The notes under the pieces: model-generated
What the model saw: only the letters and a program-made list of their open reading frames with translations
The model's database searches: none
Told to the model about the DNA's origin: nothing
From: Alphaproteobacteria bacterium
Lineage (GTDB): Bacteria > Pseudomonadota > Alphaproteobacteria > UBA2136 > JALTLI01
Length of the DNA stretch: 9,052 nt
Assembly: GCA_027005635.1 (NCBI GenBank)
Contig: JALTLI010000196.1
Span: 1 to 9,052, forward strand
Direction: 5' to 3'
Position numbers and translations under genes: made by a program
In this document: one piece after another, positions 1 to 6,793 of the stretch
Layout: each line of letters starts with the position of its first letter
Numbering within the stretch: position 1 is the stretch's first letter

Positions 1-1384
1 CTAATAAGATAACAGCTATTAATATAACTATTAATATAGCAATTACTATGTACAATATATTATTATTCTTATTTATTTGTGGTACTTTTTTCAATCCTTT
101 TGGGTATTGTGGCTGTTTAATAACAGAAGAAACAATAGGATTATTTACAGTAACAGGTTGTTTATTAACAATATTTGCTCCACCTAAAACAGTTAAACTC
201 CTAGCAGGAACAATTGCATGTTCTATTTTATTTTCATTAACATTCCACCATGTAATAGATATTTCTGGCAAAGTAATATCACCTGACACTTGCGGAATAA
301 GTGTAAAGCTTTCAGTTTTACTGCTGGTTATAACACCATTTATAATATTATCATGTACCTTGGGTTGATCTGCATAAACTTTAAAATTATTTACTATATT
401 TTGCTGTTCTTCAAGGCTTGGTAATTGACTAGACGCAACACCTTCAGCAACAATATTAAAGCTACGAATAATAGGTTCGCCAACTTTAAAAGTTTGATTA
501 TTATCTATATTTTCTTCTATTTTAATAGAAGATGCAGGTAACCAAGGTTTAACCCCTGTAACTGGTGGCAACACATTTAAATTAATTGGCTTACTTGCTA
601 AAGTAAATGGTTGTGAACTTCCAGCACCAAAACCACTAAAACCAGAAAAGCTATTAAACATATCAAATGGATCACCAAAGAAAGAATCTATTCTATTTCT
701 TGATCTAGTAATAATATCTCCCTTAACAATATTAGCAGGAATAGTTATTTTACCAGATTTAAGTGGGGTAATTAAAAATTTAGCCTGTACAACTTTTACA
801 GGTTCTCCACCTTGATTAGCATCAAATACTTCAGGTTTACCTTGTGGTTCTAAAATTGCATTTTCTAATGTAATATCATTAATATCTACATTTGCAATGC
901 TATATTTTGAAACCAAATTAAATGTATAAGTTATAGGCTCATTTTTATATGGATTACTTTTACTAACTTCAGCATAAGCAACAATACCATTATTTTGTGA
1001 AGTAGCAGGCAATGATGAAACTTTACCAACTTCAATATTAATAGGTTTAGTTGTTAAAATTCCTTTATCTGTTTTTATGCTAATTGCGGGAATAACGATA
1101 TTGCTATTTACTTTTGGAGTCATAGAATAATGCCAAGAAGTAGCAGATGTCATTTTACCATTAATAATACTAATATTAGATGATTTTTGTCTGCCTGTTA
1201 TAGTAAACAACTTATTTAAAATAGAAATATCCGGCTGACTTTCAGCAGAAGCGCCAGAAAGCTCTAACTGTAGATTTATACTTTCACCAGCAGATATTTT
1301 ATTTCTAGCACTAGCAGTAAATTCTGCGCCAAATGATGAAATTGGTAACAATAATAATAGTGTTATAAGTATTTTATTTACCAT
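1..1384 (-). CDS. batD: BatD family protein (oxygen-tolerance/Bat operon), C-terminus cut off by window edge
   Basis: I read 461 codons from an ATG at 1384 with no stop before the window edge, so the 3' end is missing. Residues 1-20 form a signal peptide (basic MVNK, a leucine-rich core, then a likely cut after SSFGA). Next come beta-rich repeats resembling BatD's stacked periplasmic domains. Around residues 237-256 is an F/G-rich stretch (DPFDMFNSF, FSGFGAG), a loop type common in BatD. LPEISITWW at 372-380 is the family's conserved late motif. A membrane segment begins near residue 443 and runs to the edge, so the protein is a periplasmic domain held by a C-terminal anchor, with a cytoplasmic tail possibly beyond the window. 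The start overlaps the stop of the VWA-TPR gene by 7 nt, and an AAGGAG lies 10 nt upstream. Family knowledge: BatD is the last or near-last Bat gene and is linked to stress or aerotolerance; its biochemical role is unknown. Position, architecture and motifs make the family call solid. Confidence 0.88.
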   Translation of the reverse strand, partial: MVNKILITLLLLLPISSFGAEFTASARNKISAGESINLQLELSGASAESQPDISILNKLFTITGRQKSSNISIINGKMTSATSWHYSMTPKVNSNIVIPAISIKTDKGILTTKPINIEVGKVSSLPATSQNNGIVAYAEVSKSNPYKNEPITYTFNLVSKYSIANVDINDITLENAILEPQGKPEVFDANQGGEPVKVVQAKFLITPLKSGKITIPANIVKGDIITRSRNRIDSFFGDPFDMFNSFSGFSGFGAGSSQPFTLASKPINLNVLPPVTGVKPWLPASSIKIEENIDNNQTFKVGEPIIRSFNIVAEGVASSQLPSLEEQQNIVNNFKVYADQPKVHDNIINGVITSSKTESFTLIPQVSGDITLPEISITWWNVNENKIEHAIVPARSLTVLGGANIVNKQPVTVNNPIVSSVIKQPQYPKGLKKVPQINKNNNILYIVIAILIVILIAVILL

Positions 1385-3300
1385 GGTTTGCTTACTCCTT
1401 GTGTATTATTTCTTTTAGATTCAATATAAAACTGGTTTTTCAAAAATGATTTTGGGTCATTTTTAATACGGTTTAGCCATTGATCTGCATCAATATCTTT
1501 TTGTGTTTTTACTTTTTTAGCACTTTTTATACTTTTGGCAGACATACTATCTTTAGGTTGTTTATTTTCATTACCTTTTTTGCCTTCTTGTACTTGTTGT
1601 TTTTCATTTTTTTGTTTGTCTTTTATATCTTTATCAGCCTGTTGTTTATCATTCATTTTTTTAGCAGATTGTTTTTGTTTGCCTTTTTCTGCTTGTTTAT
1701 CTTGCTCTGATTTTTTATTTTTACCTTTAGCATTTTTCTGTTTATCTTGTTGTTTAGGTTCTCCTTTTTGCTTATCAGATTTTTGTTTACCTGAACCAGA
1801 TTTACCTTGTTTATTTTTGTCCTGTTTATCAGACTTTTTAGACTTATTCTTGTCTTGTTTTTTATTCTGTTTGTCTTTTTTATTTTTCTTATCTTGTTGT
1901 TGCTGTTTCTTTTTTTGCTCTAACATTTTTTTTACAACTTCTAAATTGTGTTGTGCTTTTTTATTGTTAGGTTCAACTTTCAATAAATTTTCATATTCTT
2001 TAATAGCATCTTCTAGTTTTTGTTGTTTAACTAAACTACCTGCTAGATTATAAGATGCCTTACCAGCAACCTCTTTACGTTTTGATTTACGAAATAATTC
2101 CTCTGCTTTAGCAAAATTTCCTGCTTTATATTCGGCCACACCATTTTTATAGTTATCATCAAATTTTCCCGTAGCTTTAGAATATTCACCTTTTTGTATA
2201 GCCTCTTTTGCTAAGGTTTGTTTATTTTTAAAATAATCTTTAAATTCAGTTGCATCTGCATTTCCTGCATATACTGTAAAAAATATAATAGTAACAAACA
2301 CAAACCCTTTACGAAACCATGGTAAAAGTAACAACATTATAGGAAATACAAGCAAATAAAACCTTTCTTCCCAATGACGAGTTTTTTTATGTTTAGCTTC
2401 TTCCGCTTTAGCTTTTTTATCTAATTTATTTAGAATTATTTGACTATCATTTTCAGAATAATTGGCTAGCAAATACTCCCCTCCACTAACTTTACTGATT
2501 TCTTTTAACTTTTCATCTTCAAGACTAGAAATAACCATTTTATTACCTTGTTTTATAAAATTACCATTTGCATCATATATCGGTGCTCCTTGTTTTGTGC
2601 CTATGCCCAAGGTATTTATATTAATACCTTGTTTTGCAAGTTTACTTGCTAGGCTTATAGCACTAGAATCCTCAAAACCTCCATCAGTAACTATTAATAT
2701 AGATTTATTGCTTCCTGGTTCAGAATTTAACAAGCGAGAAGCCATATTTAAAGCAGGGCTAAGTTTACTACCTTGCATATAAACTAGCCCTGTTTCCATA
2801 GATGGTAACATGTGGCGTATTGTTTCAACATCATCAGTTAAAGGTGTTATCATATGGGCGCTACCAGCAAATGCAACCAAACCAATTTTAACACCTTTTT
2901 GTAAGTTTAATATATCTTCAATTTCTTGTTTTGCTCTGCTTAACCTTGATGGTTTTACATCAGTTGCATCCATTGATTTTGATAAATCTAACAATATTAC
3001 TAAACTTTTATCTGGTGTAAATGTTTCAACTTGCTTAAAATCCCAACGAGGACCAGCAAGTGCAAACATAAGTAATAGCCATATAAAGTTCCATATAAAC
3101 AAGTTTTTTATAAAAGGTTTCTTAGTAATAAAATTATTAATAAGCAAATGAGGTAACAAGTTTTTATCTATAAAAGATTCTAACTGTTTTATAGATGTAT
3201 TATTACGATAAAGATACCAATATAAAGCAGTTACTACAGGCAAAATTAATAGCCCCCATAAATAATTAGTATTTTCAAAATGAAATTGGTTAAAATCCAT
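1378..3300 (-). CDS. batB: BatB-BatC fusion: VWA domain plus periplasmic TPR protein
   Basis: This 640-residue protein joins what are two genes (batB and batC) in some bacteria. Membrane segments lie at about 11-30 and 67-84. They are followed by a von Willebrand A domain (about 97-295) with an intact metal site: DLSKS at 105-109, PLTDD at 153-157 and TDGG at 205-208. Two more membrane segments follow (about 312-329 and 332-347), separated by a basic WFRKG turn. TPR-like helices occupy about 365-460 (for example YNLAGSLVKQQKLEDAIKEY). A Lys/Gln/Asp-rich stretch covers 461-600, and the tail carries QWLNRIKNDPKSFLKNQF at 607-624, the conserved end of proteobacterial BatB-BatC proteins. Positive-inside charges suggest that both the VWA and TPR domains are periplasmic (inference). 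The start overlaps the end of batA by 11 nt and has AGGAGG 7 nt upstream. The likely role is metal-dependent protein-protein contacts in the Bat membrane complex. Confidence 0.92.
   Translation of the reverse strand: MDFNQFHFENTNYLWGLLILPVVTALYWYLYRNNTSIKQLESFIDKNLLPHLLINNFITKKPFIKNLFIWNFIWLLLMFALAGPRWDFKQVETFTPDKSLVILLDLSKSMDATDVKPSRLSRAKQEIEDILNLQKGVKIGLVAFAGSAHMITPLTDDVETIRHMLPSMETGLVYMQGSKLSPALNMASRLLNSEPGSNKSILIVTDGGFEDSSAISLASKLAKQGININTLGIGTKQGAPIYDANGNFIKQGNKMVISSLEDEKLKEISKVSGGEYLLANYSENDSQIILNKLDKKAKAEEAKHKKTRHWEERFYLLVFPIMLLLLPWFRKGFVFVTIIFFTVYAGNADATEFKDYFKNKQTLAKEAIQKGEYSKATGKFDDNYKNGVAEYKAGNFAKAEELFRKSKRKEVAGKASYNLAGSLVKQQKLEDAIKEYENLLKVEPNNKKAQHNLEVVKKMLEQKKKQQQQDKKNKKDKQNKKQDKNKSKKSDKQDKNKQGKSGSGKQKSDKQKGEPKQQDKQKNAKGKNKKSEQDKQAEKGKQKQSAKKMNDKQQADKDIKDKQKNEKQQVQEGKKGNENKQPKDSMSAKSIKSAKKVKTQKDIDADQWLNRIKNDPKSFLKNQFYIESKRNNTQGVSKPW
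1395..1400 (-). promoter_or_regulatory. Ribosome binding site for batD inside the upstream gene
   Basis: On the minus strand this reads AAGGAG and lies 10 nt before the batD ATG at 1382-1384. It sits inside the last codons of the VWA-TPR gene, so batD is probably translated by coupling to that gene. It supports the ATG at 1384 as the start. Confidence 0.7.
1501..1920 (-). repeat. Low-complexity Lys/Gln/Asp-rich coding tract in the VWA-TPR gene
   Basis: Codons 461-600 of the VWA-TPR protein are almost entirely K, Q, D, N, E, S and G, with short irregular motifs such as DKQDKNK, KQQDKQK and EQDKQ recurring. The tract lies between the TPR helices and the conserved C-terminal QWL..DP motif. It is probably disordered and highly charged. 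Such linkers are usual in BatB-BatC proteins, but their length and composition vary. The opposite strand of this tract is open over long distances only because AAA and CAA codons read as TTT and TTG; those frames are not genes. Confidence 0.75.
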
Positions 3301-4303
3301 AACGAGACCTCCTGTAAAGGTTAAACATAACTAAAATTAACAACAACCCTGTAGCAACACCTAATGGGTATCTATATAACGGCTCTCTAACCATATATTC
3401 TTTTGATTTAGATTCTGTTTTTTCTAATTTATTTATTTCTGCATAAATACTACTTAAAGCATCTTTATTAGTTGCACGGAAATATTTACCGTTAGTTATA
3501 TTAGCTATTTTCTCAAGTAAAGTTTCATCCATAGACATTTGCACCATAGATACCCCACCCATACCATTTGGATAAGGAACTAAACCATTTTTACCAACAC
3601 CAATGGTGTAAATACGAATGCCGTATTGTTTAGCAATTTTTGCTGCTTCTATTGGAGGAATTGAACTTGCTGTATCTTCACCATCAGTTAATAAAATTAT
3701 AACTCTTGATCCTTTATTTTGATTGCGTAAGTTTGTAACAGCTGTACCAATTGCATCACCAATTGAGGTTGCATCTCCTGCCATACCTGAAACACTATTA
3801 TTTAACATTTCACTTACAGATAAGGTATCTAGCGTTAATGGAACATTTAAATATGCCTGTTCACCAAATAAAATTAAACCAACTCTATCTCCTTGCCTTT
3901 CTTTAACAAAATTGCTTACTACTTGCTTTGTTACATCTAAACGACTAACAATTTTATCATTTGTTGAAAAATCTAATGCTTTCATGGAGCCTGAAATATC
4001 TACAGCTAGCATTAAATCGTAGCCTTTATTTTTAACATAGGTAAATTTATCCACCATTTGCGGGCGCATAACTGCAATCACTAAAGCAAGCCATATTAAA
4101 CTAATTAAAGTAACAAACCATAAATTATGCTTTTGTGTATTTGAATTATAACTAGGAAAAACATTGCTTATTTTTTGCAAAGCAGGAAATCTAATTTGTG
4201 GAATATTATCTTCTGCTTTTATTTTACATTCAGGGAAAATTAAACGTATTAATACAGGTAAAAAAGCAAGCAAACCAAGCCATGGCCAATAAAATGTAAA
4301 CAT
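3290..4303 (-). CDS. batA: BatA family VWA-domain inner-membrane protein
   Basis: The protein has 337 residues. Two membrane segments (about 7-23 and 61-79) precede a VWA domain (about 95-290), and a third (about 311-328) follows, which is the BatA layout. The metal-binding site is complete: DISGS at 102-106, PLT at 155-157 and TDGED at 206-210, with the conserved DATSIGDAIGTAV stretch at 177-189. I chose the ATG at 4301-4303, whose A is shared with the preceding stop (TAATG). The N-terminus MFTFYWPWLGLLAFLP then matches the usual BatA start. A GTG four codons upstream is open but lies inside the previous gene and lacks a clear ribosome site. The end overlaps the VWA-TPR gene by 11 nt. Family knowledge: BatA acts with BatB in the membrane, probably through its metal site contacting partner proteins, downstream of a MoxR ATPase. 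Confidence 0.93.
   Translation of the reverse strand: MFTFYWPWLGLLAFLPVLIRLIFPECKIKAEDNIPQIRFPALQKISNVFPSYNSNTQKHNLWFVTLISLIWLALVIAVMRPQMVDKFTYVKNKGYDLMLAVDISGSMKALDFSTNDKIVSRLDVTKQVVSNFVKERQGDRVGLILFGEQAYLNVPLTLDTLSVSEMLNNSVSGMAGDATSIGDAIGTAVTNLRNQNKGSRVIILLTDGEDTASSIPPIEAAKIAKQYGIRIYTIGVGKNGLVPYPNGMGGVSMVQMSMDETLLEKIANITNGKYFRATNKDALSSIYAEINKLEKTESKSKEYMVREPLYRYPLGVATGLLLILVMFNLYRRSRYGF
3308..3313 (-). promoter_or_regulatory. Strong ribosome binding site for the VWA-TPR gene
   Basis: The minus strand reads AGGAGG, 7 nt before the ATG at 3298-3300 and inside the last codons of batA. This is the best Shine-Dalgarno match in the operon and fixes the start of the VWA-TPR gene. Confidence 0.75.
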
Positions 4304-4770
4304 TATTCTACCCACCCTTTTGTTGCATCTATTATTTTATTAATTTCTGTAATTGAAACTTTTGTACCTTCAGGGGCATAAGTTGCTTCAATTAAAATTT
4401 TAGCATTAGCAAACCAATCAAAATTATTTTTATCATGTTCTTTTAACCATTTTAGCCATTCTTCACCTTGTAATCCTGCACATTCTAAGCGTGAATATTT
4501 ATAAACGGCAATTCTACGAATAATCTGGGATAGCTCAATTATAACTTGATGAGAATTACCTTCAGTTAAGTTATGTTTCATTTTATCCAACTGTTTTAAA
4601 GTATTATATTGCCATTTTAGTTTTGCCAATTTTCTGTAAGTATAAAAAGCTATTATAGCCAATGAAGTTACTACAATAATAGCAATAACTACCCACCAAC
4701 CAGTGGCAAGTGGCCACCAACTTATACTATCCAAACCTTCAATATCATATAGTCTTAGCTGGCTATTCAT
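4303..4770 (-). CDS. DUF4381 domain membrane protein of the Bat operon
   Basis: This is a 155-residue protein. The N-terminal SWWPLATGWW (residues 17-26) is the hallmark of DUF4381 proteins. It precedes one membrane segment (about 25-43), a basic YRKLAKLKW patch, and a helical cytoplasmic part with the family-like stretch LSQIIRRIAVYKYSR (80-94) and LQGEEWLKWL (100-109). The gene lies between the DUF58 and BatA genes, its usual place in proteobacterial MoxR/Bat operons. Its stop and start both overlap neighbours by 1 nt (TAATG), and an AGGAG at 4780-4784 lies 9 nt before the start. Its molecular function is not known. An inner-membrane scaffold between the cytoplasmic MoxR/DUF58 pair and the VWA proteins is a reasonable inference. 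Confidence 0.88.
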   Translation of the reverse strand: MNSQLRLYDIEGLDSISWWPLATGWWVVIAIIVVTSLAIIAFYTYRKLAKLKWQYNTLKQLDKMKHNLTEGNSHQVIIELSQIIRRIAVYKYSRLECAGLQGEEWLKWLKEHDKNNFDWFANAKILIEATYAPEGTKVSITEINKIIDATKGWVE

Positions 4771-5678
4771 TACTGTTTACTCCTAATTCTGCCAATATTC
4801 CTTAAGTTAAGCACTAAACTGTAGTAAGGGTCTTCATCTGTACTAATTTCAATAATGCTAGTATTTATATTACTTGCAATATTTTGTATGTTTTTTCTAG
4901 TTTGTTGCCATAACTTTGTATAATTACTTCGTCCATCAATAGAATCTGTATTTACATATAACTTTTCATCATCATTAGAAAATAATAATGTTCCTACAGG
5001 TGGAATAATTTTATCTGCTATATCATCTACAGCAATTAAAATAACATCACAGCGTTTTTTTAGGTTAGTTAAACTATGTTCTAAATTTTTACCAATAATA
5101 GAAAAATCACTAATAATATAAATAAGTGAACCAGTAGGTGCCGCCTTATTTATATGACTAAGCATATCTTCTAATGTAGTTATTTTTTGTTTATATTCAG
5201 CAATACTACTTAACTGTTTAAACATAGCTAAAAGCGATTTACGTGAACGTTTAGGTGAAAAATATTTCAAACCACTTTCTCCACCGAACAAACAAGAACC
5301 AACCCTATCGTTATTGGAATTTGCTCGCCACCCTAACATAGCTGCAATTTTGGCTGCTTGAATAGATTTAAAAGTAGTTTTTGTTCCAAAACGCATATAA
5401 TCATTTACATCTATACATAAAATAACACTCCTTTCACGTTCTTCTTTGAAAACCTTAGTATGAGCTTTACCTGTACGAGCAGTTACTCGCCAATCAATAC
5501 TTCTTATATCATCTCCAGCAGAATATTCACGAACTTCTTCAAATTCCATACCTTGCCCTCTAAATGGTGATATATTATCTCCCATACTATTAGAAAGAGT
5601 AGTTCTACGCGAAGAAAGCACAAGGTTAGAAACCTTACTTTTTAAACCAACAAGCTCATTGAAATCTGGATATAACAT
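4770..5678 (-). CDS. DUF58 domain protein partnered with MoxR
   Basis: The protein has 302 residues with no membrane segment or signal peptide, so it is probably cytoplasmic. The DUF58 signature is clear at residues 43-77: GMEFEEVREYSAGDDIRSID followed by WRVTARTGKAHTKVF. The rest looks like a VWA-like fold, but the metal site is degenerate. Where a VWA domain would have DxSxS, this reads DVNDY (90-94) followed by MRFGT, while FSIIG sits at the region of the second conserved Asp (ISDFS, 189-193). I chose the ATG at 5676-5678 because AGGAG at 5687-5691 stands 8 nt upstream of it. A GTG at 5685-5687 in the same frame overlaps that ribosome site. The gene follows moxR by 11 nt and overlaps the DUF4381 gene by 1 nt. 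DUF58 proteins nearly always accompany MoxR ATPases, but their biochemical role is unclear. Confidence 0.92.
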   Translation of the reverse strand: MLYPDFNELVGLKSKVSNLVLSSRRTTLSNSMGDNISPFRGQGMEFEEVREYSAGDDIRSIDWRVTARTGKAHTKVFKEERERSVILCIDVNDYMRFGTKTTFKSIQAAKIAAMLGWRANSNNDRVGSCLFGGESGLKYFSPKRSRKSLLAMFKQLSSIAEYKQKITTLEDMLSHINKAAPTGSLIYIISDFSIIGKNLEHSLTNLKKRCDVILIAVDDIADKIIPPVGTLLFSNDDEKLYVNTDSIDGRSNYTKLWQQTRKNIQNIASNINTSIIEISTDEDPYYSLVLNLRNIGRIRSKQ

Positions 5679-5686
5679 AAAAAACA

Positions 5687-5691
5687 CTCCT
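5687..5691 (-). promoter_or_regulatory. Ribosome binding site that sets the DUF58 start
   Basis: The minus strand reads AGGAG and overlaps the moxR stop (TAG at 5690-5692). It lies 8 nt before the ATG at 5676-5678. The in-frame GTG at 5685-5687 cannot use this site, since it overlaps it, so the ATG is preferred. Confidence 0.7.
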
Positions 5692-6649
5692 AAGGTATTG
5701 CTACAATTTCTAGCAAACGGGAAATAATCATTTCTCTTGTTATGCCGTCAGCTTCAGATTTAAATGAAGGTATAATACGGTGCCTTAATATAGGTAATGC
5801 AACTTTTTGGATATGGCTTGGAGTTACATATTCATCTCCACGTAACCATGCTAAAGCCTTTGCACAACGTATCATAGCAAGAGTTGCCCTAGTTGATGCA
5901 CCGCTAGATATCCAACTACCTAATTCTTCATCATATTTACCAGCATCACGAGTTGCAGTTACAATAGATACAACATAATCTTTTAAATTATCACTTATAT
6001 GTATATTTAAAGCTTCCTTACGAGCCTTTAATATTTCTTCTTGTGAAGTGATGTTTTCTGCTTTTTTTACTTTATTTTTATGTTTATTTTCATCTAGGTT
6101 TGCAATTAAAAGCTCCTCTTCATGGCTAGGGTAGCCAACAACTACGTACATTAAAAACCTATCTAATTGAGCTTCTGGTAAATTATAAGTACCTTCTTGT
6201 TCAATTGGGTTTTGGGTTGCAAGCACCATATATAATTCAGGTAATTTATAACTTGTATGCCCTACTGTAACTTGTTTTTCTTCCATAGCTTCAAGTAAAG
6301 CTGATTGCACCTTGGCTGGTGCCCTGTTTATTTCATCAGCAAGTAAAATATTGTTAAATATAGGGCCTTTACGGAAGGTAAAACTACTATTTTCATGGAC
6401 ATATATTTCCGTACCAATTAAATCTGATGGTAATAAATCTGGGGTAAATTGCACACGGTGAAAATCTGCTTTAATACCATCTGCAATAGCTTTTGCTGCG
6501 GTAGTTTTAGCCAAGCCAGGCATACCTTCAATTAAAACATGACCATCTGCTATTAAGCAGACTAATAAATTTTCAATTAAATCTTTTTGACCAACAATTT
6601 TACTTTCAATACTATTTCTTAAATTAATAAGCTTGCCTTTATTTTCCAT
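5690..6649 (-). CDS. moxR: MoxR-family AAA+ ATPase
   Basis: The length, 319 residues, is typical of the family. The N-terminal IVGQKDLIENLLVCLIADGHVLIEG leads into Walker A GMPGLAKTT (42-50). Walker B is ILLADE (101-106), followed by INRAPAKVQSALLEAMEE, the classic MoxR stretch. Sensor 1 is ATQNP (144-148), the segment LPEAQLDRF (157-165) carries the likely arginine finger, and the sensor 2 motif GASTRA lies at 250-255. All catalytic motifs are intact, so it should hydrolyse ATP. It is the first gene of the Bat block. The ATG at 6647-6649 has AAGGA 8 nt upstream (6658-6662). MoxR proteins are thought to be chaperone-like remodellers of VWA-domain partners; here the partners would be BatA, BatB-BatC and possibly DUF58. 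The 5' leader contains a strong hairpin described separately. Confidence 0.95.
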   Translation of the reverse strand: MENKGKLINLRNSIESKIVGQKDLIENLLVCLIADGHVLIEGMPGLAKTTAAKAIADGIKADFHRVQFTPDLLPSDLIGTEIYVHENSSFTFRKGPIFNNILLADEINRAPAKVQSALLEAMEEKQVTVGHTSYKLPELYMVLATQNPIEQEGTYNLPEAQLDRFLMYVVVGYPSHEEELLIANLDENKHKNKVKKAENITSQEEILKARKEALNIHISDNLKDYVVSIVTATRDAGKYDEELGSWISSGASTRATLAMIRCAKALAWLRGDEYVTPSHIQKVALPILRHRIIPSFKSEADGITREMIISRLLEIVAIP

Positions 6650-6674
6650 TTTTTAGTTCCTTCATTTTATAACG

Positions 6675-6704
6675 CCCCTTACAAAAATTGTTTTTTGTAA
6701 GGGG
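6675..6704. repeat. Perfect 13-bp inverted repeat (hairpin) in the moxR leader
   Basis: The arms are CCCCTTACAAAAA (6675-6687) and its exact complement at 6692-6704, with a 4-nt loop. In the minus-strand transcript it ends 12 nt before the moxR ribosome site. It is not followed by a T run on either strand, so it does not look like an ordinary intrinsic terminator. The right arm runs into a G8-T-G4 tract (6701-6713). It could be an intercistronic RNA stability or processing element, a leader regulatory hairpin, or a copy of a dispersed palindromic repeat; the sequence alone does not decide. Confidence 0.75.
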
Positions 6705-6722
6705 GGGGTGGGGATTACTCGA

Positions 6723-6750
6723 ATATTAATAATAATTAACCTCCTTACAA
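6723..6750 (-). promoter_or_regulatory. Weak candidate promoter for the moxR/Bat operon
   Basis: On the minus strand TTGTAA (6745-6750, four of six matches to the -35 consensus) is followed after 16 nt by TAATAT (6723-6728, four of six to the -10). It lies in the gap after the kinase gene and would start transcription about 70 nt before moxR, upstream of the hairpin. In DNA this AT-rich, such matches occur often by chance. Read-through from the two-component operon is the alternative. Confidence 0.25.
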
Positions 6751-6793
6751 TACTAAATTTAAAGGATGAAAATTACATGAAAATTAAGGCTAG

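Noticed and set aside
48..368. Plus-strand open frame of 106 codons at the left edge
   Set aside because: It lies antisense to the batD frame, which is open over all 1384 bases and has a signal peptide and family motifs. The plus-strand frame has no ribosome site or recognisable domain.
1480..2053. Long open frames on the plus strand rich in Phe, Cys, Leu and Ser
   Set aside because: They are the antisense of the Lys/Gln-rich tract of the VWA-TPR gene. AAA and CAA codons cannot give stops on the opposite strand, and the translated sequence has no protein-like character.
2462..4022. Several plus-strand open frames of about 100 codons
   Set aside because: All lie opposite strong VWA coding sequence with intact motifs. 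They show no family resemblance or initiation signals.
4301..4315. GTG at 4313-4315 as the start of batA
   Set aside because: The ATG at 4301-4303 gives the usual BatA N-terminus and the TAATG coupling; the GTG adds four residues inside the preceding gene without a clear ribosome site.
6675..6713. Intrinsic terminator between kinase and moxR
   Set aside because: The stem is strong, but the minus-strand transcript continues with CGTTATAAAATG instead of a T run, and the plus strand continues with G. It is kept as a hairpin of unknown role.
6701..6713. G-quadruplex on the plus strand
   Set aside because: Only two G runs (8 and 4) separated by one T are present, so a stable four-run structure is not well supported.
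6679..6760. Small gene in the kinase-moxR gap after an AAGGAGG-like site near 6739-6746
   Set aside because: A short open frame follows, but it has no ATG, GTG or TTG at a usable distance and reads through the hairpin and C run, so it does not look like a real peptide.
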